Below, piece by piece: positions 29,494 to 38,305 of a DNA stretch of 64,000 nt. The notes under the pieces are model-generated. The model saw only the letters and a list, made by a program, of their open reading frames with translations, had not been told where the DNA came from and made no database searches. The number at the start of each line of letters is the position of its first letter. Within the stretch, counting starts at the first letter, position 1. This stretch comes from Bradyrhizobium yuanmingense. GTDB taxonomy: Bacteria > Pseudomonadota > Alphaproteobacteria > Rhizobiales > Xanthobacteraceae. The stretch is taken from contig NZ_JARFML010000013.1 of assembly GCF_029167105.1 (NCBI RefSeq), forward strand, positions 1 to 64,000, read 5' to 3'. Both the position numbers and the translations under genes were made by a program.

Positions 29494-30846
29494 TCAGGTG
29501 GCGGCTGTGGGCACCAGCGCTTCCACGGTCACACCGCCCTCACCTGAGACCACATTGAGTGTGCCGCCGAGCGCCAGAATCCGCTCGCGCATGCCGACGA
29601 GGCCGAAGCCGAGCTTCTGCCCCGGCTCCATGCCGCGGCCGTTGTCGCTGACCCGCACGCGGGCGCAGCAGCGGCCGCCGGCCTGCTCGACCGGCTCGAT
29701 GACGACACGGACCGTGGTCGCGCCGGCGTGGCGGAACACGTTGGTGAGCGCCTCCTGCACGATGCGGTAGATGGTGAGATCGGCGGTCTCGCCGGTGGGG
29801 CCCAGCGCCGGCGAGATCGAAGTCTGGATCGCAACGTCGGGACGCGACTCCCGCCACAACCGCGACAGGGATTCGAGCGCTTGGCGCAGGCCGAGCTCGG
29901 CAAGGCCCACGGGCCGAAGACGCTCCAGCACGCGGCGATTGAACTGCTGGAGTGCATTGATCTGCTCCAGCATGGCGCTGCCATGTTTGCGCACGGCATC
30001 CGCACTCGGCTCGCGTCCGTCCGCCTGCTTCGCCAGCGCGCTCGCATGTGCGCGCAGCGAGAACAGATAGGGCCCGAACTCGTCATGCAATTCGCGCGCG
30101 ATCTCCTTGCGCTCGATGTCCTGCAGCGACACCGCACGCTCGGCGAGGCGCCGCTTGTCCTCGACCGCTTCACCAAGCGTCGCGGCAAGATGGTTGAGCC
30201 TGGTGCAGATCGCCGCGAGCTCCGGCGCGCCGCCCGGCGCGACACGGGCCTCGTAATGTCCGCTTTCGAGCTTCCCCATGGCGTCCGCCAGCGACTGCAA
30301 CGGTGCCAGGGCACGGCCGACCACCTTCATCATCAGGAGGAACAGCGCGAGCGCGATCACCGAGCCGACCTCGAGCTGGGTCACGATGCCGTCCCAGATC
30401 TCGGCGATCTCGTCGTCGGGATGCGAGGTGATCACGAGCGAGCCGGGTTTGCCGCGGATCGAGACCGGCACGCTGACCGCGGTCTGCTCGGGATGGACCA
30501 GGCTGACGAACCAGGCCGGGGGGGCACGCGTGTCGACATCGGAGCCAAGCCGGCGGTGCGTCAGCGGGTTCCCACCGGAATCGTGCAGCGCAATGCTGAC
30601 ATGGCGCAGACGGCTGAGATCGCGGGCGATCTGGTTCAGCCTGGCATCCGGATCGGGCGCCTCGTTGAGATCGGCAACGATCATCTCGATGAATTCGCGC
30701 GCGAGGCGGATCACGCTCTGGTCCTCGGCCTGCACGCGCGGGCCGGCCTCGGCGATCTGGCGGCCGATATTGACCGCGAGCCCCAGCGCCAGCAGCAGCG
30801 CCAGCAAGAGATTGATGCGCCCGCGCAAGGAAAGATTCTGCCACAT
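29494..30846 (-). CDS. NarX/UhpB-type sensor histidine kinase (FlhS-like candidate)
   Basis: A 450-residue membrane kinase: helix near residues 7-28, periplasmic part to about 160, second helix near 170-190, HAMP-like region, HisKA_3 dimer domain with the phospho-His in IARELHDEFGPYLFSL (about residue 254) and a GHKL ATPase domain (EALTNVFRHAG, DNGRGM, GLVGMRERI). It is divergent from the LuxR-type response regulator at 31051, the usual partner type. Paracoccus FlhS/FlhR are a pair of this kind that controls methanol and formaldehyde genes; the assignment here is by context. The frame stays open upstream of 30846, but the ATG there (MWQNLSLRGR) begins the family similarity. Confidence 0.85.
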   Translation of the reverse strand: MWQNLSLRGRINLLLALLLALGLAVNIGRQIAEAGPRVQAEDQSVIRLAREFIEMIVADLNEAPDPDARLNQIARDLSRLRHVSIALHDSGGNPLTHRRLGSDVDTRAPPAWFVSLVHPEQTAVSVPVSIRGKPGSLVITSHPDDEIAEIWDGIVTQLEVGSVIALALFLLMMKVVGRALAPLQSLADAMGKLESGHYEARVAPGGAPELAAICTRLNHLAATLGEAVEDKRRLAERAVSLQDIERKEIARELHDEFGPYLFSLRAHASALAKQADGREPSADAVRKHGSAMLEQINALQQFNRRVLERLRPVGLAELGLRQALESLSRLWRESRPDVAIQTSISPALGPTGETADLTIYRIVQEALTNVFRHAGATTVRVVIEPVEQAGGRCCARVRVSDNGRGMEPGQKLGFGLVGMRERILALGGTLNVVSGEGGVTVEALVPTAAT

Positions 30847-31050
30847 TGGTCTCGCTCGTGCCTCGCGAAGGGTCGGGCCTGCCTGTCCGACGACGTTGAC
30901 AGAGGCGAACCGCCCGATATCTAATCGGAAGCGTACAGCAATCCCGGCCGGGTTGCATGAGGCGACACGAGACGCGCGTCTTGTCTGGTCAGCCTCGTGC
31001 GGCGCAGAACAGGCAAGCTCCAAGGGAACGGGCTGTCGCGGGGAACGCCT

Positions 31051-31671
31051 ATGCGCATTCTGATCGTCGACGATCATCCCATCGTCGCCTCCGGCTGCCG
31101 TGCCGTGCTGGCCGACGAAGGCGAGATCGAAATCCTGGAGGCCGCCGACGCCGAGGACGGCGAGTGCGTCTTCATCGTCGAACGTCCCGACCTCTGCATC
31201 ATCGACATCAATTTGCCGACCGTCTCCGGCTTCGAGCTCGCGCGCCGCATCCTCGAGCGCGCGCCCGAGGCGCGCATCATCATGTTCAGCATGAATGACG
31301 ACCCCGCCTTCGCCGCGCGCGCGATCGAGTGCGGCGCCAAGGGCTATGTCTCCAAGACCGGCGACCCCGACGACCTCGTCGAGGCAATCCGCGCCGTCGG
31401 GAGCGGCGGCACCTATCTTCCGACCGCGATCGCGCGCAGCATCGCCTTCGCCGGACCGACGCTGGCGCAAAACCCGCTGTCGAAGCTGAACGCGCGCGAG
31501 ATGGAGATCCTGCGGCTGCTCAGCGCCGGCAAGAGCCTGTCCGAGATCGCGTGGCTGGTGCAATCGTCCTACAAGACGGTGGCCAATACCTCGTCCATCA
31601 TGCGCCAGAAGCTCGGGGTGAAGACCTCGGTCGAGCTGGTACGGCTGGCGATCGACAGCGGCGTCGCCTGA
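31051..31671 (+). CDS. LuxR/NarL-type response regulator (FlhR-like candidate)
   Basis: A 206-residue regulator: receiver domain with the acidic pair DD at 7-8, phospho-acceptor Asp52 (IIDINLP) and Lys in GYVSKTGD, then a LuxR-type HTH (LNAREMEILRLLSAGKSL, SSYKTVANTSSIMRQKLGVK). It is divergent from the histidine kinase and lies 67 bases upstream of S-formylglutathione hydrolase on the same strand. That setting fits a FlhR-type activator of formaldehyde and methanol oxidation genes. Its binding sites may include the ttcccg array at 29449. Confidence 0.87.
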   Translation: MRILIVDDHPIVASGCRAVLADEGEIEILEAADAEDGECVFIVERPDLCIIDINLPTVSGFELARRILERAPEARIIMFSMNDDPAFAARAIECGAKGYVSKTGDPDDLVEAIRAVGSGGTYLPTAIARSIAFAGPTLAQNPLSKLNAREMEILRLLSAGKSLSEIAWLVQSSYKTVANTSSIMRQKLGVKTSVELVRLAIDSGVA

Positions 31672-31738
31672 CCACGCACGATTTGGTCACACAAGCGTTG
31701 CAATCTTGATGTGGTGAGATGCCACGGAGTCCTTGGGC

Positions 31739-32584
31739 ATGACGATTCAGACTGTCTCGACCAACAAATCCTATGGCGGCGTGCAGGGCGTCTACCGCCA
31801 TGCCAGCCAGGCGACCGGGACCGACATGGTGTTCTCGGTCTATGTCCCGCCGCATGCGGACGGCGCCAAGCTGCCCGTGGTCTGGTACCTCTCCGGCCTT
31901 ACCTGCACGCATGCCAACGTCACCGAGAAGGGCGAATTCCGCAAGGCCTGCGCCGAGCTCGGCCTTGTCTTCGTCGCGCCCGACACCTCACCGCGTGGAC
32001 CCGACGTGCCGGGCGATGCCAACAACGCCTATGATTTTGGCATCGGGGCCGGCTTCTATGTGGACGCCACGCAAGAGCCGTTCGCGCGCAATTATCGCAT
32101 GTGGAGCTACGTCACGGACGAGCTGCCGAAGCTGGTCGCGGAGAGCTTTCCGGTCGATGCCAGGCGGCAATCGGTGATGGGGCATTCGATGGGCGGCCAC
32201 GGCGCGTTGACGGTAGCGCTGCGCAACCCGCACCGCTTTCGCGCAGCCAGCGCCTTTGCCCCGATCGTGGCGCCCTCGCTCGTGCCCTGGGGCATCAAGG
32301 CGCTGACCGGCTATCTCGGACCGAACAAGGAGGCCTGGCGCAATCACGACACGGTGGCGCTGATCGAGGACGGCGCGAAATTCTCCGGCTTCCTGGTCGA
32401 CGTCGGCGAGGCCGACAATTTCCTGAAGGAGCAGCTCAGGCCGGAGCTGCTCGAGGCCGCCTGCGCCAAGGCGGGTATTCCGCTGACGCTGCGGCGCCAG
32501 GCGGGCTACGACCACAGCTATTATTTCATCTCGACCTTCATGAGCGATCACCTGCACTGGCATGCGGAGAGGCTGAAGGCGTGA
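31739..32584 (+). CDS. fghA: S-formylglutathione hydrolase
   Basis: A 281-residue esterase-D-type hydrolase. Catalytic Ser150 sits in GHSMGGHGAL; LPVVWYLSGLTCTHANVTEK is the oxyanion region and family hallmark, and the catalytic His is in YDHSYYFI. It splits S-formylglutathione into formate and glutathione, the last step of the glutathione-linked formaldehyde pathway whose first steps (Gfa and class III dehydrogenase) are encoded at 58132-59836. ATG at 31739 is preferred over TTG two codons earlier. Cytoplasmic. Confidence 0.93.
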   Translation: MTIQTVSTNKSYGGVQGVYRHASQATGTDMVFSVYVPPHADGAKLPVVWYLSGLTCTHANVTEKGEFRKACAELGLVFVAPDTSPRGPDVPGDANNAYDFGIGAGFYVDATQEPFARNYRMWSYVTDELPKLVAESFPVDARRQSVMGHSMGGHGALTVALRNPHRFRAASAFAPIVAPSLVPWGIKALTGYLGPNKEAWRNHDTVALIEDGAKFSGFLVDVGEADNFLKEQLRPELLEAACAKAGIPLTLRRQAGYDHSYYFISTFMSDHLHWHAERLKA

Positions 32585-32599
32585 CTACTTTCTTCCTTC

Positions 32600-32735
32600 C
32601 CTTGTGGGAGAAGGTGGCGCGAAGCGCCGGATGAGGGGTATCTATCTGCTCACACCACTGTTCGTGCGGATAGATACCCCTCACCCGGCTTCGCTTTGCG
32701 AAGCCACCCTCTCCCGCAAGGAGAGAGGGTGCACC
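32600..32735. repeat. Large intergenic inverted repeat
   Basis: gaggggtatctatc (32633-32646) pairs perfectly with gatagatacccctc (32669-32682), and the flanks pair further with mismatches (gagaaggtggc with gccaccctctc). The whole unit is followed by ctctcccgcaaggagagagg. This mosaic of 'ggagaaggtggcgcgaag' and 'accctctccc' text is typical of dispersed Bradyrhizobium intergenic units. It would terminate both the fghA transcript and the convergent transcript ending at 32764. Confidence 0.65.
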
Positions 32736-32763
32736 GCCGTCGCGGTGAGTTGTTCCCATCCTA

Positions 32764-33264
32764 CTACGGCTTGCCGTAATTCGGCGCCAGCAGGCGGTTG
32801 CGGATGAGATAGCTCATCGTGCGCGACCAGGATTCATCCGTGTTGCCGCGCATGTCGGCGCTGGCGACCGTGATCATGTTGCCGGTCTTCACGTCGCGCA
32901 GATAGATGTTGAGATTGATGATCAGGTTCGAGACCTTTTGCACGAGGCCCGTGATCTCCAGATCGGCGCCGAGTTGCCCGGCGAGCTTGAGGTCGCAGCC
33001 GCCGCAGGCCTGCAGGTTCGCGCGACGGGCGGCCTCCCGTACCGGCGCGATGTCGAGCACCTGGAACTTGCCCGACTCTGCCAATTCCCTGCGCAGCTGC
33101 TCGCTGATGCGCACGAGCCGCGCCTCTTCCGGCTTGGAGCCGTAGAACTCGCCGGGCAGGCTGGTGTCGATCAGCTCGAAATCGAACACCGCGAGCTTCG
33201 GCGGGTCGGCGAGCGCGGCCGAGCCCGTCAACAGCAAAGCTGAAATCGCCAACAACGCTCGCAT
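32764..33264 (-). CDS. Exported DUF2380/DUF3280-type protein
   Basis: A 166-residue exported protein: signal peptide MRALLAISALLLTGSAALA, then PPKLAVFDFELIDTSLPGEFYG, a start that fits the DUF2380/DUF3280 group found with methanol and PQQ genes. ISEQLRRELAESGKFQVLDI and CGGCDLKLAGQLGADLEITG resemble the Curli-assembly/TolB-like N-terminal fold that senses or binds outer-membrane partners. It contains a C-x2-C pair. It is divergent from the PQQ-linked ABC operon. The start at 33264 is chosen for its signal peptide. Confidence 0.65.
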   Translation of the reverse strand: MRALLAISALLLTGSAALADPPKLAVFDFELIDTSLPGEFYGSKPEEARLVRISEQLRRELAESGKFQVLDIAPVREAARRANLQACGGCDLKLAGQLGADLEITGLVQKVSNLIINLNIYLRDVKTGNMITVASADMRGNTDESWSRTMSYLIRNRLLAPNYGKP

Positions 33265-33393
33265 GATCGTGATGCCCGGCTTCGCGCGTGCGGGGACGAA
33301 ATGCGGGGTTGCATGGCCTGACAAATTGGTCATGCTTGAAGCAGAGACAATTCTTCACCGGCGGTCAAGCCGGGGAGATCGTCTGGAGGAAAC

Positions 33394-34575
33394 ATGATCC
33401 GATGGTTGGCCGGCCTGATCGGCTTTGGTCTTGCCGCGACGAGCGCGCTTGCGGCCGATCCAATCACGATCGGCGTCGGCTATCTCGGAATCGCCGGTAA
33501 CCGATCGACGCTGTCGCTGGCCGAGCAGCCTGCCGAGAACGACGGCCTCGCCGGCGCGCGCCTTGCCATCGAGGACAACAACACCACCGGGAAATTCACC
33601 GGCCAGCGCTTCACGCTGGAGGAGCGCCGCATCAGGGAAGGCGAGGACGTGGCGCAGGCTGCGACCGCGCTCGCCGAGAAGAACGGCTTCATCGTCGCCG
33701 ACTTGCCCGCTGATGCGCTCTTGAAGGTCGCGGACGCCCTGCGCGACCGCGGCACGCTGCTGTTCAACGCCGGCGCGATCGACGAGCGGCTGCGCGAGAC
33801 CGATTGCCGCGCCAACGTCATCCACACCGCGCCGACGCGCGCGATGCTGGCGGATGCGCTCGGCCAATATCTGGTGTGGAAGAAATGGTCGCGCTGGCTG
33901 CTGGTGGTCGGCTCGCACGACGAGGACAAGCTGTTCGCCGATGCTATCAGGCGTACGGCAGCGCGGTTCGGGGCCAAGATCGTGCAGGAGCGGACGTTCG
34001 AGGACAAGGGCGGCGCGCGGCGCACCGATAGCGGCGTGACGCAGATCCAGCGCCAGATCCCCGTCTTCACGCAGCAGGCACCGGCCCATGACGTGCTGGT
34101 CGCCGCCGACGAGAGCGAGGTGTTCGGCGCCTATCTGCCCTATCGCACCTGGGATCCGCGCCCGGTCGCGGGCTCGGCCGGCCTCGTGCCGCGCAGCTGG
34201 GACGCCTCACTGGATCAGTGGGGCGCGATCCAGATGCAGAACCGCTTCATCAAGTTGAATTCGCGGCGGATGACCGCACGCGACATGCAGGCCTGGACCG
34301 CCGTGCGCATGATCGGCGAAGCCACCTCGCGCACCAATTCCGGCGAGGTCAGGAAGGTCACCGATTTCATCAAGGGCCCGGATTTCTCGGTCGCCGCCTT
34401 CAAGGGTACGCGGCTGACCTTGCGCGACTGGAACCTGCAGCTGCGCCAGCCGATCCTCTTGGCCGACGGCCGCATGGTGGTGTCGGTGTCGCCGCAGGAA
34501 GGATTCCTGCACCAGGTCTCCGAGCTCGACACGCTCGGCTACGATCGTCCGGAGAGCAAATGCAAGCTGAAATGA
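33394..34575 (+). CDS. PQQ-linked ABC transporter, periplasmic binding protein
   Basis: A 393-residue binding protein with signal peptide (MIRWLAGLIGFGLAATSALA), of the amino-acid/amide type (Leu/Ile/Val binding fold) but of the special branch that travels with quinoprotein dehydrogenases. Marks: ITIGVGYLGIAGNRST at the mature N-terminus, YLVWKKWSRWLLVVGSH and DSGVTQIQRQIPVFTQQAP. It is first in an operon with a beta-propeller protein, an ATPase, a permease and an exported protein. A strong site (ggaggaaac) precedes the ATG. By layout the system resembles the lanthanide-uptake (lut) transporter of Methylorubrum extorquens; that is inference. Confidence 0.82.
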   Translation: MIRWLAGLIGFGLAATSALAADPITIGVGYLGIAGNRSTLSLAEQPAENDGLAGARLAIEDNNTTGKFTGQRFTLEERRIREGEDVAQAATALAEKNGFIVADLPADALLKVADALRDRGTLLFNAGAIDERLRETDCRANVIHTAPTRAMLADALGQYLVWKKWSRWLLVVGSHDEDKLFADAIRRTAARFGAKIVQERTFEDKGGARRTDSGVTQIQRQIPVFTQQAPAHDVLVAADESEVFGAYLPYRTWDPRPVAGSAGLVPRSWDASLDQWGAIQMQNRFIKLNSRRMTARDMQAWTAVRMIGEATSRTNSGEVRKVTDFIKGPDFSVAAFKGTRLTLRDWNLQLRQPILLADGRMVVSVSPQEGFLHQVSELDTLGYDRPESKCKLK

Positions 34576-35552
34576 GGATGCAGATGTCGCGCATGTGGCG
34601 TGTTGGGCTTCTCTCCGCACTGGCGCTGGCGACAGCCCCCGCGCATGCGTTCATCGCCTATGTCTCGAACGAGAAAAGCAACACGGTCTCGGTGATCGAT
34701 ACCGACACCTGGACCGTGACCAAGACCATCAAGGTCGGCCAGCGTCCGCGCGGCATCGACCTTACCCGCGACGGCAAGTTCGTGATGGTCGCGGTCGGTG
34801 ACGACGACACCATCCAGGTAATCGACGCCAAGACGCAAACCGTGGTGGACAGCCTGCCCTCCGGTCCCGACCCCGAGCTGTTCGCGCAGGATACCGCCGG
34901 CAAGACCCTCTATGTCGCCAACGAGAACGACAACACGGTGACGGTGATCGACCTCGAGAAGCGCGCCCGGCTCGGAGACATCCAGGTCGGCGTCGAGCCA
35001 GAGGGCATGACCATCAGTCCGGACGGCAAGACGCTGATCAACACCTCGGAAACCACCAATATGGCGCATTTCATCGACACCGCCACGCGCCAGATCGTCG
35101 CCAACGTGCTGGTGGACGCGCGGCCGCGCTTTGCCGAGTACAAGCACGATTCGTCGGAAGTCTGGGTGTCCTCGGAGATCGGCGGCACCGTCTCGATCAT
35201 CGACCCCAAGAAGCACGAGGTGATCGGCAAGATCACGTTCGAGATCCCGGGCCTGCGCAAGGAGGCGATCCAGCCGGTCGGCATCGGCATGACCAGGGAC
35301 GACAAGACCGCCTTCGTCGCGCTCGGCCCCGCCAACCGCATCGCGGTGGTCGACGTCGCCTCGCGCAAGGTGACGAAATATCTCCTGGTCGGGCAGCGGG
35401 TCTGGCACATGGCGTTCACGCCCGACGAGAAATATTTGCTCACCACCAACGGTGTGTCGAACGACGTCTCCGTCATCGACGTCGCCGCGCAGAAGGTGAT
35501 CAAGACCATTCAGGTCGGCGAGCTGCCCTGGGGCGTCACGATCGCGCCATGA
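34572..35552 (+). CDS. PQQ-linked exported beta-propeller protein (YVTN repeats)
   Basis: A 326-residue exported protein of YVTN repeats forming a seven-bladed propeller: AYVSNEKSNTVSVIDTDTW, LYVANENDNTVTVIDLEK, VWVSSEIGGTVSIIDPKK and LLTTNGVSNDVSVIDVAAQ are successive blades. A signal peptide ends near ATAPAHA. It overlaps the binding-protein stop (ATGA at 34572) and the ATPase start, so translation is coupled. It belongs to the PQQ-dependent catabolism set; it could present cofactor or metal chelate to the transporter, but no ligand can be read. Confidence 0.82.
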   Translation: MRMQMSRMWRVGLLSALALATAPAHAFIAYVSNEKSNTVSVIDTDTWTVTKTIKVGQRPRGIDLTRDGKFVMVAVGDDDTIQVIDAKTQTVVDSLPSGPDPELFAQDTAGKTLYVANENDNTVTVIDLEKRARLGDIQVGVEPEGMTISPDGKTLINTSETTNMAHFIDTATRQIVANVLVDARPRFAEYKHDSSEVWVSSEIGGTVSIIDPKKHEVIGKITFEIPGLRKEAIQPVGIGMTRDDKTAFVALGPANRIAVVDVASRKVTKYLLVGQRVWHMAFTPDEKYLLTTNGVSNDVSVIDVAAQKVIKTIQVGELPWGVTIAP

Positions 35553-36355
35553 CCAGCCCCGCCCCGATCGCCGAAGCGCAGGAGACGCCGAGACCCGAAG
35601 GGGCCGCGGTGCCGGCGTTGTCGATCGACGGCGTCAGCCATGCCTATGGTCCGCGGCGCGCATTGATGGACGTGTCCTTCAATGTGCAGCCCGCGAGCTT
35701 CACGGCACTGCTGGGACTCAACGGCGCCGGCAAGAGCACGCTGTTCTCGCTGATCACGCGGCTGTTCGGCATCCAGTCCGGCCGCGTCGGCATTTTTGGC
35801 CATGACGTCAGCAAGAGCCCCGGCGAGGCGCTGCGGCTGCTCGGGGTCGTGTTTCAGCCCCGCACGCTCGATCTCGACCTGTCGCTGACGCAGAACCTGC
35901 TCTATCACGCGGCGCTGCACGGCATCGGCCGCCGCGAGGCCTCGGCGCGCAGCGCCGAGCTGCTCGGCCGCATCGGCCTCGCCGATCGCGCCGCAAGCAA
36001 GGTGCGCGACCTCTCCGGCGGACAGATGCGGCGGCTCGAGATCGCCCGCGCATTGCTGCACCGGCCCCGACTCTTGCTGCTCGACGAGCCGACCGTCGGC
36101 CTCGACGTCAAGGCGCGCGCCGACATCATCAGCCACGTCCGCCAGCTCGTGACCGAGCAAGGCATCGGCGTGCTCTGGGCCACGCACCTGTTCGACGAAA
36201 TCATGCCCGGTGACGATCTCGTGGTGCTGCACCAGGGCAAGGTGCTGGCGCAGGGGCCGATGAGCCGCGTCGTCGCCGCAACAGGCGCGCAAGACGTCAA
36301 CACCGCCTTCATGCGCCTGACCGGCGCGCAAACCATGCCCGGAGGCGGCGCATGA
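35549..36355 (+). CDS. PQQ-linked ABC transporter, ATPase
   Basis: A 268-residue ABC ATPase: Walker A LNGAGKSTL, Q-loop VFQPRTLDLDL, signature DLSGGQMRRLEIARALLHRP, Walker B LLLLDEPTVGLD and H-loop ATHLFDE. It has the LolD/DrrA-like subtype, which usually pairs with ABC-2 permeases, as here. It overlaps the propeller gene and the permease gene by 4 bases each. It powers transport across the inner membrane together with 36352-37200. An export role cannot be ruled out because the permease is of ABC-2 type. Confidence 0.88.
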   Translation: MTSPAPIAEAQETPRPEGAAVPALSIDGVSHAYGPRRALMDVSFNVQPASFTALLGLNGAGKSTLFSLITRLFGIQSGRVGIFGHDVSKSPGEALRLLGVVFQPRTLDLDLSLTQNLLYHAALHGIGRREASARSAELLGRIGLADRAASKVRDLSGGQMRRLEIARALLHRPRLLLLDEPTVGLDVKARADIISHVRQLVTEQGIGVLWATHLFDEIMPGDDLVVLHQGKVLAQGPMSRVVAATGAQDVNTAFMRLTGAQTMPGGGA

Positions 36356-37200
36356 GCAGCATCGCAACGCGCGAGGCGCCGCGCGGCTTCTCGTTCGCCG
36401 AGTACATGACCTGCCTCGGCGGCATCGTCTGGCGCGAGGGCCTGCGCTTCCTGCATCAGCGCGAGCGCTTCGTCTCGGCGCTGGTGCGGCCTCTGGTGTG
36501 GCTGTTCATCTTCGCCGCCGGCTTCCGCCAGGTGCTCGGCATCTCCATCATCCCGCCCTACGAGACCTACATCCTCTACGAGGTCTATATCGCGCCGGGA
36601 CTGATGGCGATGATCCAGCTCTTCAACGGCATGCAGTCCTCGCTCTCGATGGTCTATGACCGCGAGATGGGCAACATGCGCACGCTCCTGGTGAGTCCGC
36701 TGCCGCGGGGGTTCCTGTTGTTCTGCAAGCTGCTCGCGGGCACCGCGGTATCGCTGCTCCAGGTCTATGCGTTCCTGCTGATCGCCTGGCTCTGGGACAT
36801 CACCCCGCCGCCCCAGGGCTATCTCACCGTGCTGCCGGCGCTGATCCTGTCGGGGCTGATGCTGGGCTCGCTCGGCATGCTGATCTCGTCGGGCATCAAG
36901 CAGCTGGAGAACTTCGCCGGTGTCATGAACTTCGTGATCTTCCCGATGTTCTTCGCCTCCTCCGCGCTCTACCCGCTCTGGCGCGTGCAGGAGGGCAGCC
37001 CCTATCTCTATTATCTGTGCGAGGCCAATCCGTTCACCCATGCGGTCGAGCTGATCCGCTTCGCGCTGTATGGCCAGGTCAACTGGATCTCCCTGGCGGT
37101 GGTCGCTGCTTGCACAATCGTCTTCATGATCGGCGCGATCCTGGCCTATGATCCCTCGCGCGGGCTGGCGCGACGCGGGCCTGCGGGAGGCGAAGGATGA
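36352..37200 (+). CDS. PQQ-linked ABC transporter, ABC-2 type permease
   Basis: A 282-residue membrane protein with six helices and the ABC-2 permease pattern: FLHQRERFVSALVRPLVWLF, MVYDREMGNMRTLLVSPLPR, the LGSLGMLISSGIKQLENFAG stretch, and FPMFFASSALYPLWRV. It forms the membrane channel for the ATPase encoded upstream (4-base overlap) and overlaps the next gene by 4 bases. The mixture of a binding protein with an ABC-2 permease is unusual for importers and is a trait of this PQQ-linked system. Confidence 0.87.
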   Translation: MSSIATREAPRGFSFAEYMTCLGGIVWREGLRFLHQRERFVSALVRPLVWLFIFAAGFRQVLGISIIPPYETYILYEVYIAPGLMAMIQLFNGMQSSLSMVYDREMGNMRTLLVSPLPRGFLLFCKLLAGTAVSLLQVYAFLLIAWLWDITPPPQGYLTVLPALILSGLMLGSLGMLISSGIKQLENFAGVMNFVIFPMFFASSALYPLWRVQEGSPYLYYLCEANPFTHAVELIRFALYGQVNWISLAVVAACTIVFMIGAILAYDPSRGLARRGPAGGEG

Positions 37201-37811
37201 TTGTTCGGGTTCTGGTCACCTCTGTACTGGTGCTCGCTATCGCGAGCACGGCGGCGCACGCCGCCGATCCGCGCTATCCGGACTGGCCGTGCACCCAGGC
37301 GAAGGTGCCCGAGATCTCGCTGGCGGCCGTGTGGGGCGGTCCGCCCCTCGACGATGTCCAGAACAAATGGAAGGACGACGCCAGGATCAGTGCGCTCGTC
37401 GCGAAGCTGGCGGCGCGCAAGACGCCGCTGGATGAGGCGGAAAAGGCGGTGAAGGAGTTCCTCGCAGGGTCCGCTGCCGACAAGACCGCGAACGCCAAGC
37501 TGCTGTTCGCCGGCCTGTTCGACACGCTCAACGCCCAGCGCTCCCAGGTCATGAACGGACTCGAGCGCGTCAGCCGCAAGCAGCGCGATGCCGCCGACAA
37601 GATCCGCGAGGAGGCGATTCGGCTCCAGGCCCTGCAGGGGGCCACCCCGCGCGACGAGGCCAAGGTCCAGGCGCTCAGCAACGAGCTGATCTGGAAAACC
37701 CGGATCTTCGAGGATCGCCACAAGGTGGTACGCTTCGTCTGCGAGGTTCCAACCTCGATCGACCAGCGCCTGTTCGCGCTCGGACGCGTGATCCAGCAGG
37801 AAATGGAATAG
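37197..37811 (+). CDS. Exported protein of the PQQ-linked ABC operon
   Basis: A 204-residue protein with a signal peptide (VLVTSVLVLAIASTAAHA), mature N-terminus ADPRYPDWPCTQAKVPEISL, and a long helical body rich in charged residues (KAVKEFLAGSAADKTANAK, ERVSRKQRDAADKIREEA), predicted coiled-coil-like. Two cysteines (in PWPCTQ-like and FVCEV segments) may form a disulphide. It is the last gene of the five-gene operon. I know it only as a conserved companion of this ABC system and do not recognise a function. Confidence 0.7.
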   Translation: MIVRVLVTSVLVLAIASTAAHAADPRYPDWPCTQAKVPEISLAAVWGGPPLDDVQNKWKDDARISALVAKLAARKTPLDEAEKAVKEFLAGSAADKTANAKLLFAGLFDTLNAQRSQVMNGLERVSRKQRDAADKIREEAIRLQALQGATPRDEAKVQALSNELIWKTRIFEDRHKVVRFVCEVPTSIDQRLFALGRVIQQEME

Positions 37812-37947
37812 CGTCAGTCACGCTGACCGCTCACGAAAAGTTCCCGCAATCGCCGCGGCGCAGTTAATCTTTCGCCGCGCTATCTGCCGGAACCAAATCG
37901 ATTTATCATGGCTTGTCGACGTGAACTCCAGACGTCGGGAGGCCTCG

Positions 37948-38250
37948 ATGGGAACCACAAGACTCATGTTCGCGGGCGCTGCGGTCGTCAGCATGCTCGC
38001 AACCAGCGCCCTTGCTGACGACATGACCGGGATGATCACGCGGATTGACCGGCTCAACGGCACAATCTCGATCCAGCAGACCCAGAAGGGCACGGTCGGC
38101 GCCAGCACAGGCAGCGCCGGCGCGCTCCAGGAGTACAAGGCGAAAGACGCCGCGATGCTGGATGCCGTCCATGCCGGCGACAGGGTGAGCTATTCGGCGA
38201 CCGAGACCAACGGTACGGGCACGTTGACGAAGTTGCAGAAGCAGAAATAG
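37948..38250 (+). CDS. Exported CusF-like small protein
   Basis: A 100-residue exported protein with signal peptide MFAGAAVVSMLATSALADD. The mature part (GMITRIDRLNGTISIQQ, EYKAKDAAMLDAVHAGDRVSYSA, GTLTKLQKQ) follows the small OB-barrel layout of CusF-type copper proteins, but the His, Met and Trp metal ligands of CusF are absent, so it is unlikely to bind copper in the same way. A ggga-gg site precedes ATG 37948. It lies between the ABC operon and the XoxJ pair, convergent to the latter. Confidence 0.55.
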   Translation: MGTTRLMFAGAAVVSMLATSALADDMTGMITRIDRLNGTISIQQTQKGTVGASTGSAGALQEYKAKDAAMLDAVHAGDRVSYSATETNGTGTLTKLQKQK

Positions 38251-38305
38251 CACCGTCGCTGCGTCTCCCGCTCACAGGGGCGGCCAAAGCACCTGCATCC
38301 AGTCA

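Noticed and set aside
30847..31563. N-terminal extension of the histidine kinase
   Set aside because: It overlaps the response regulator on the other strand and has no family pattern; the ATG at 30846 starts the first membrane helix.
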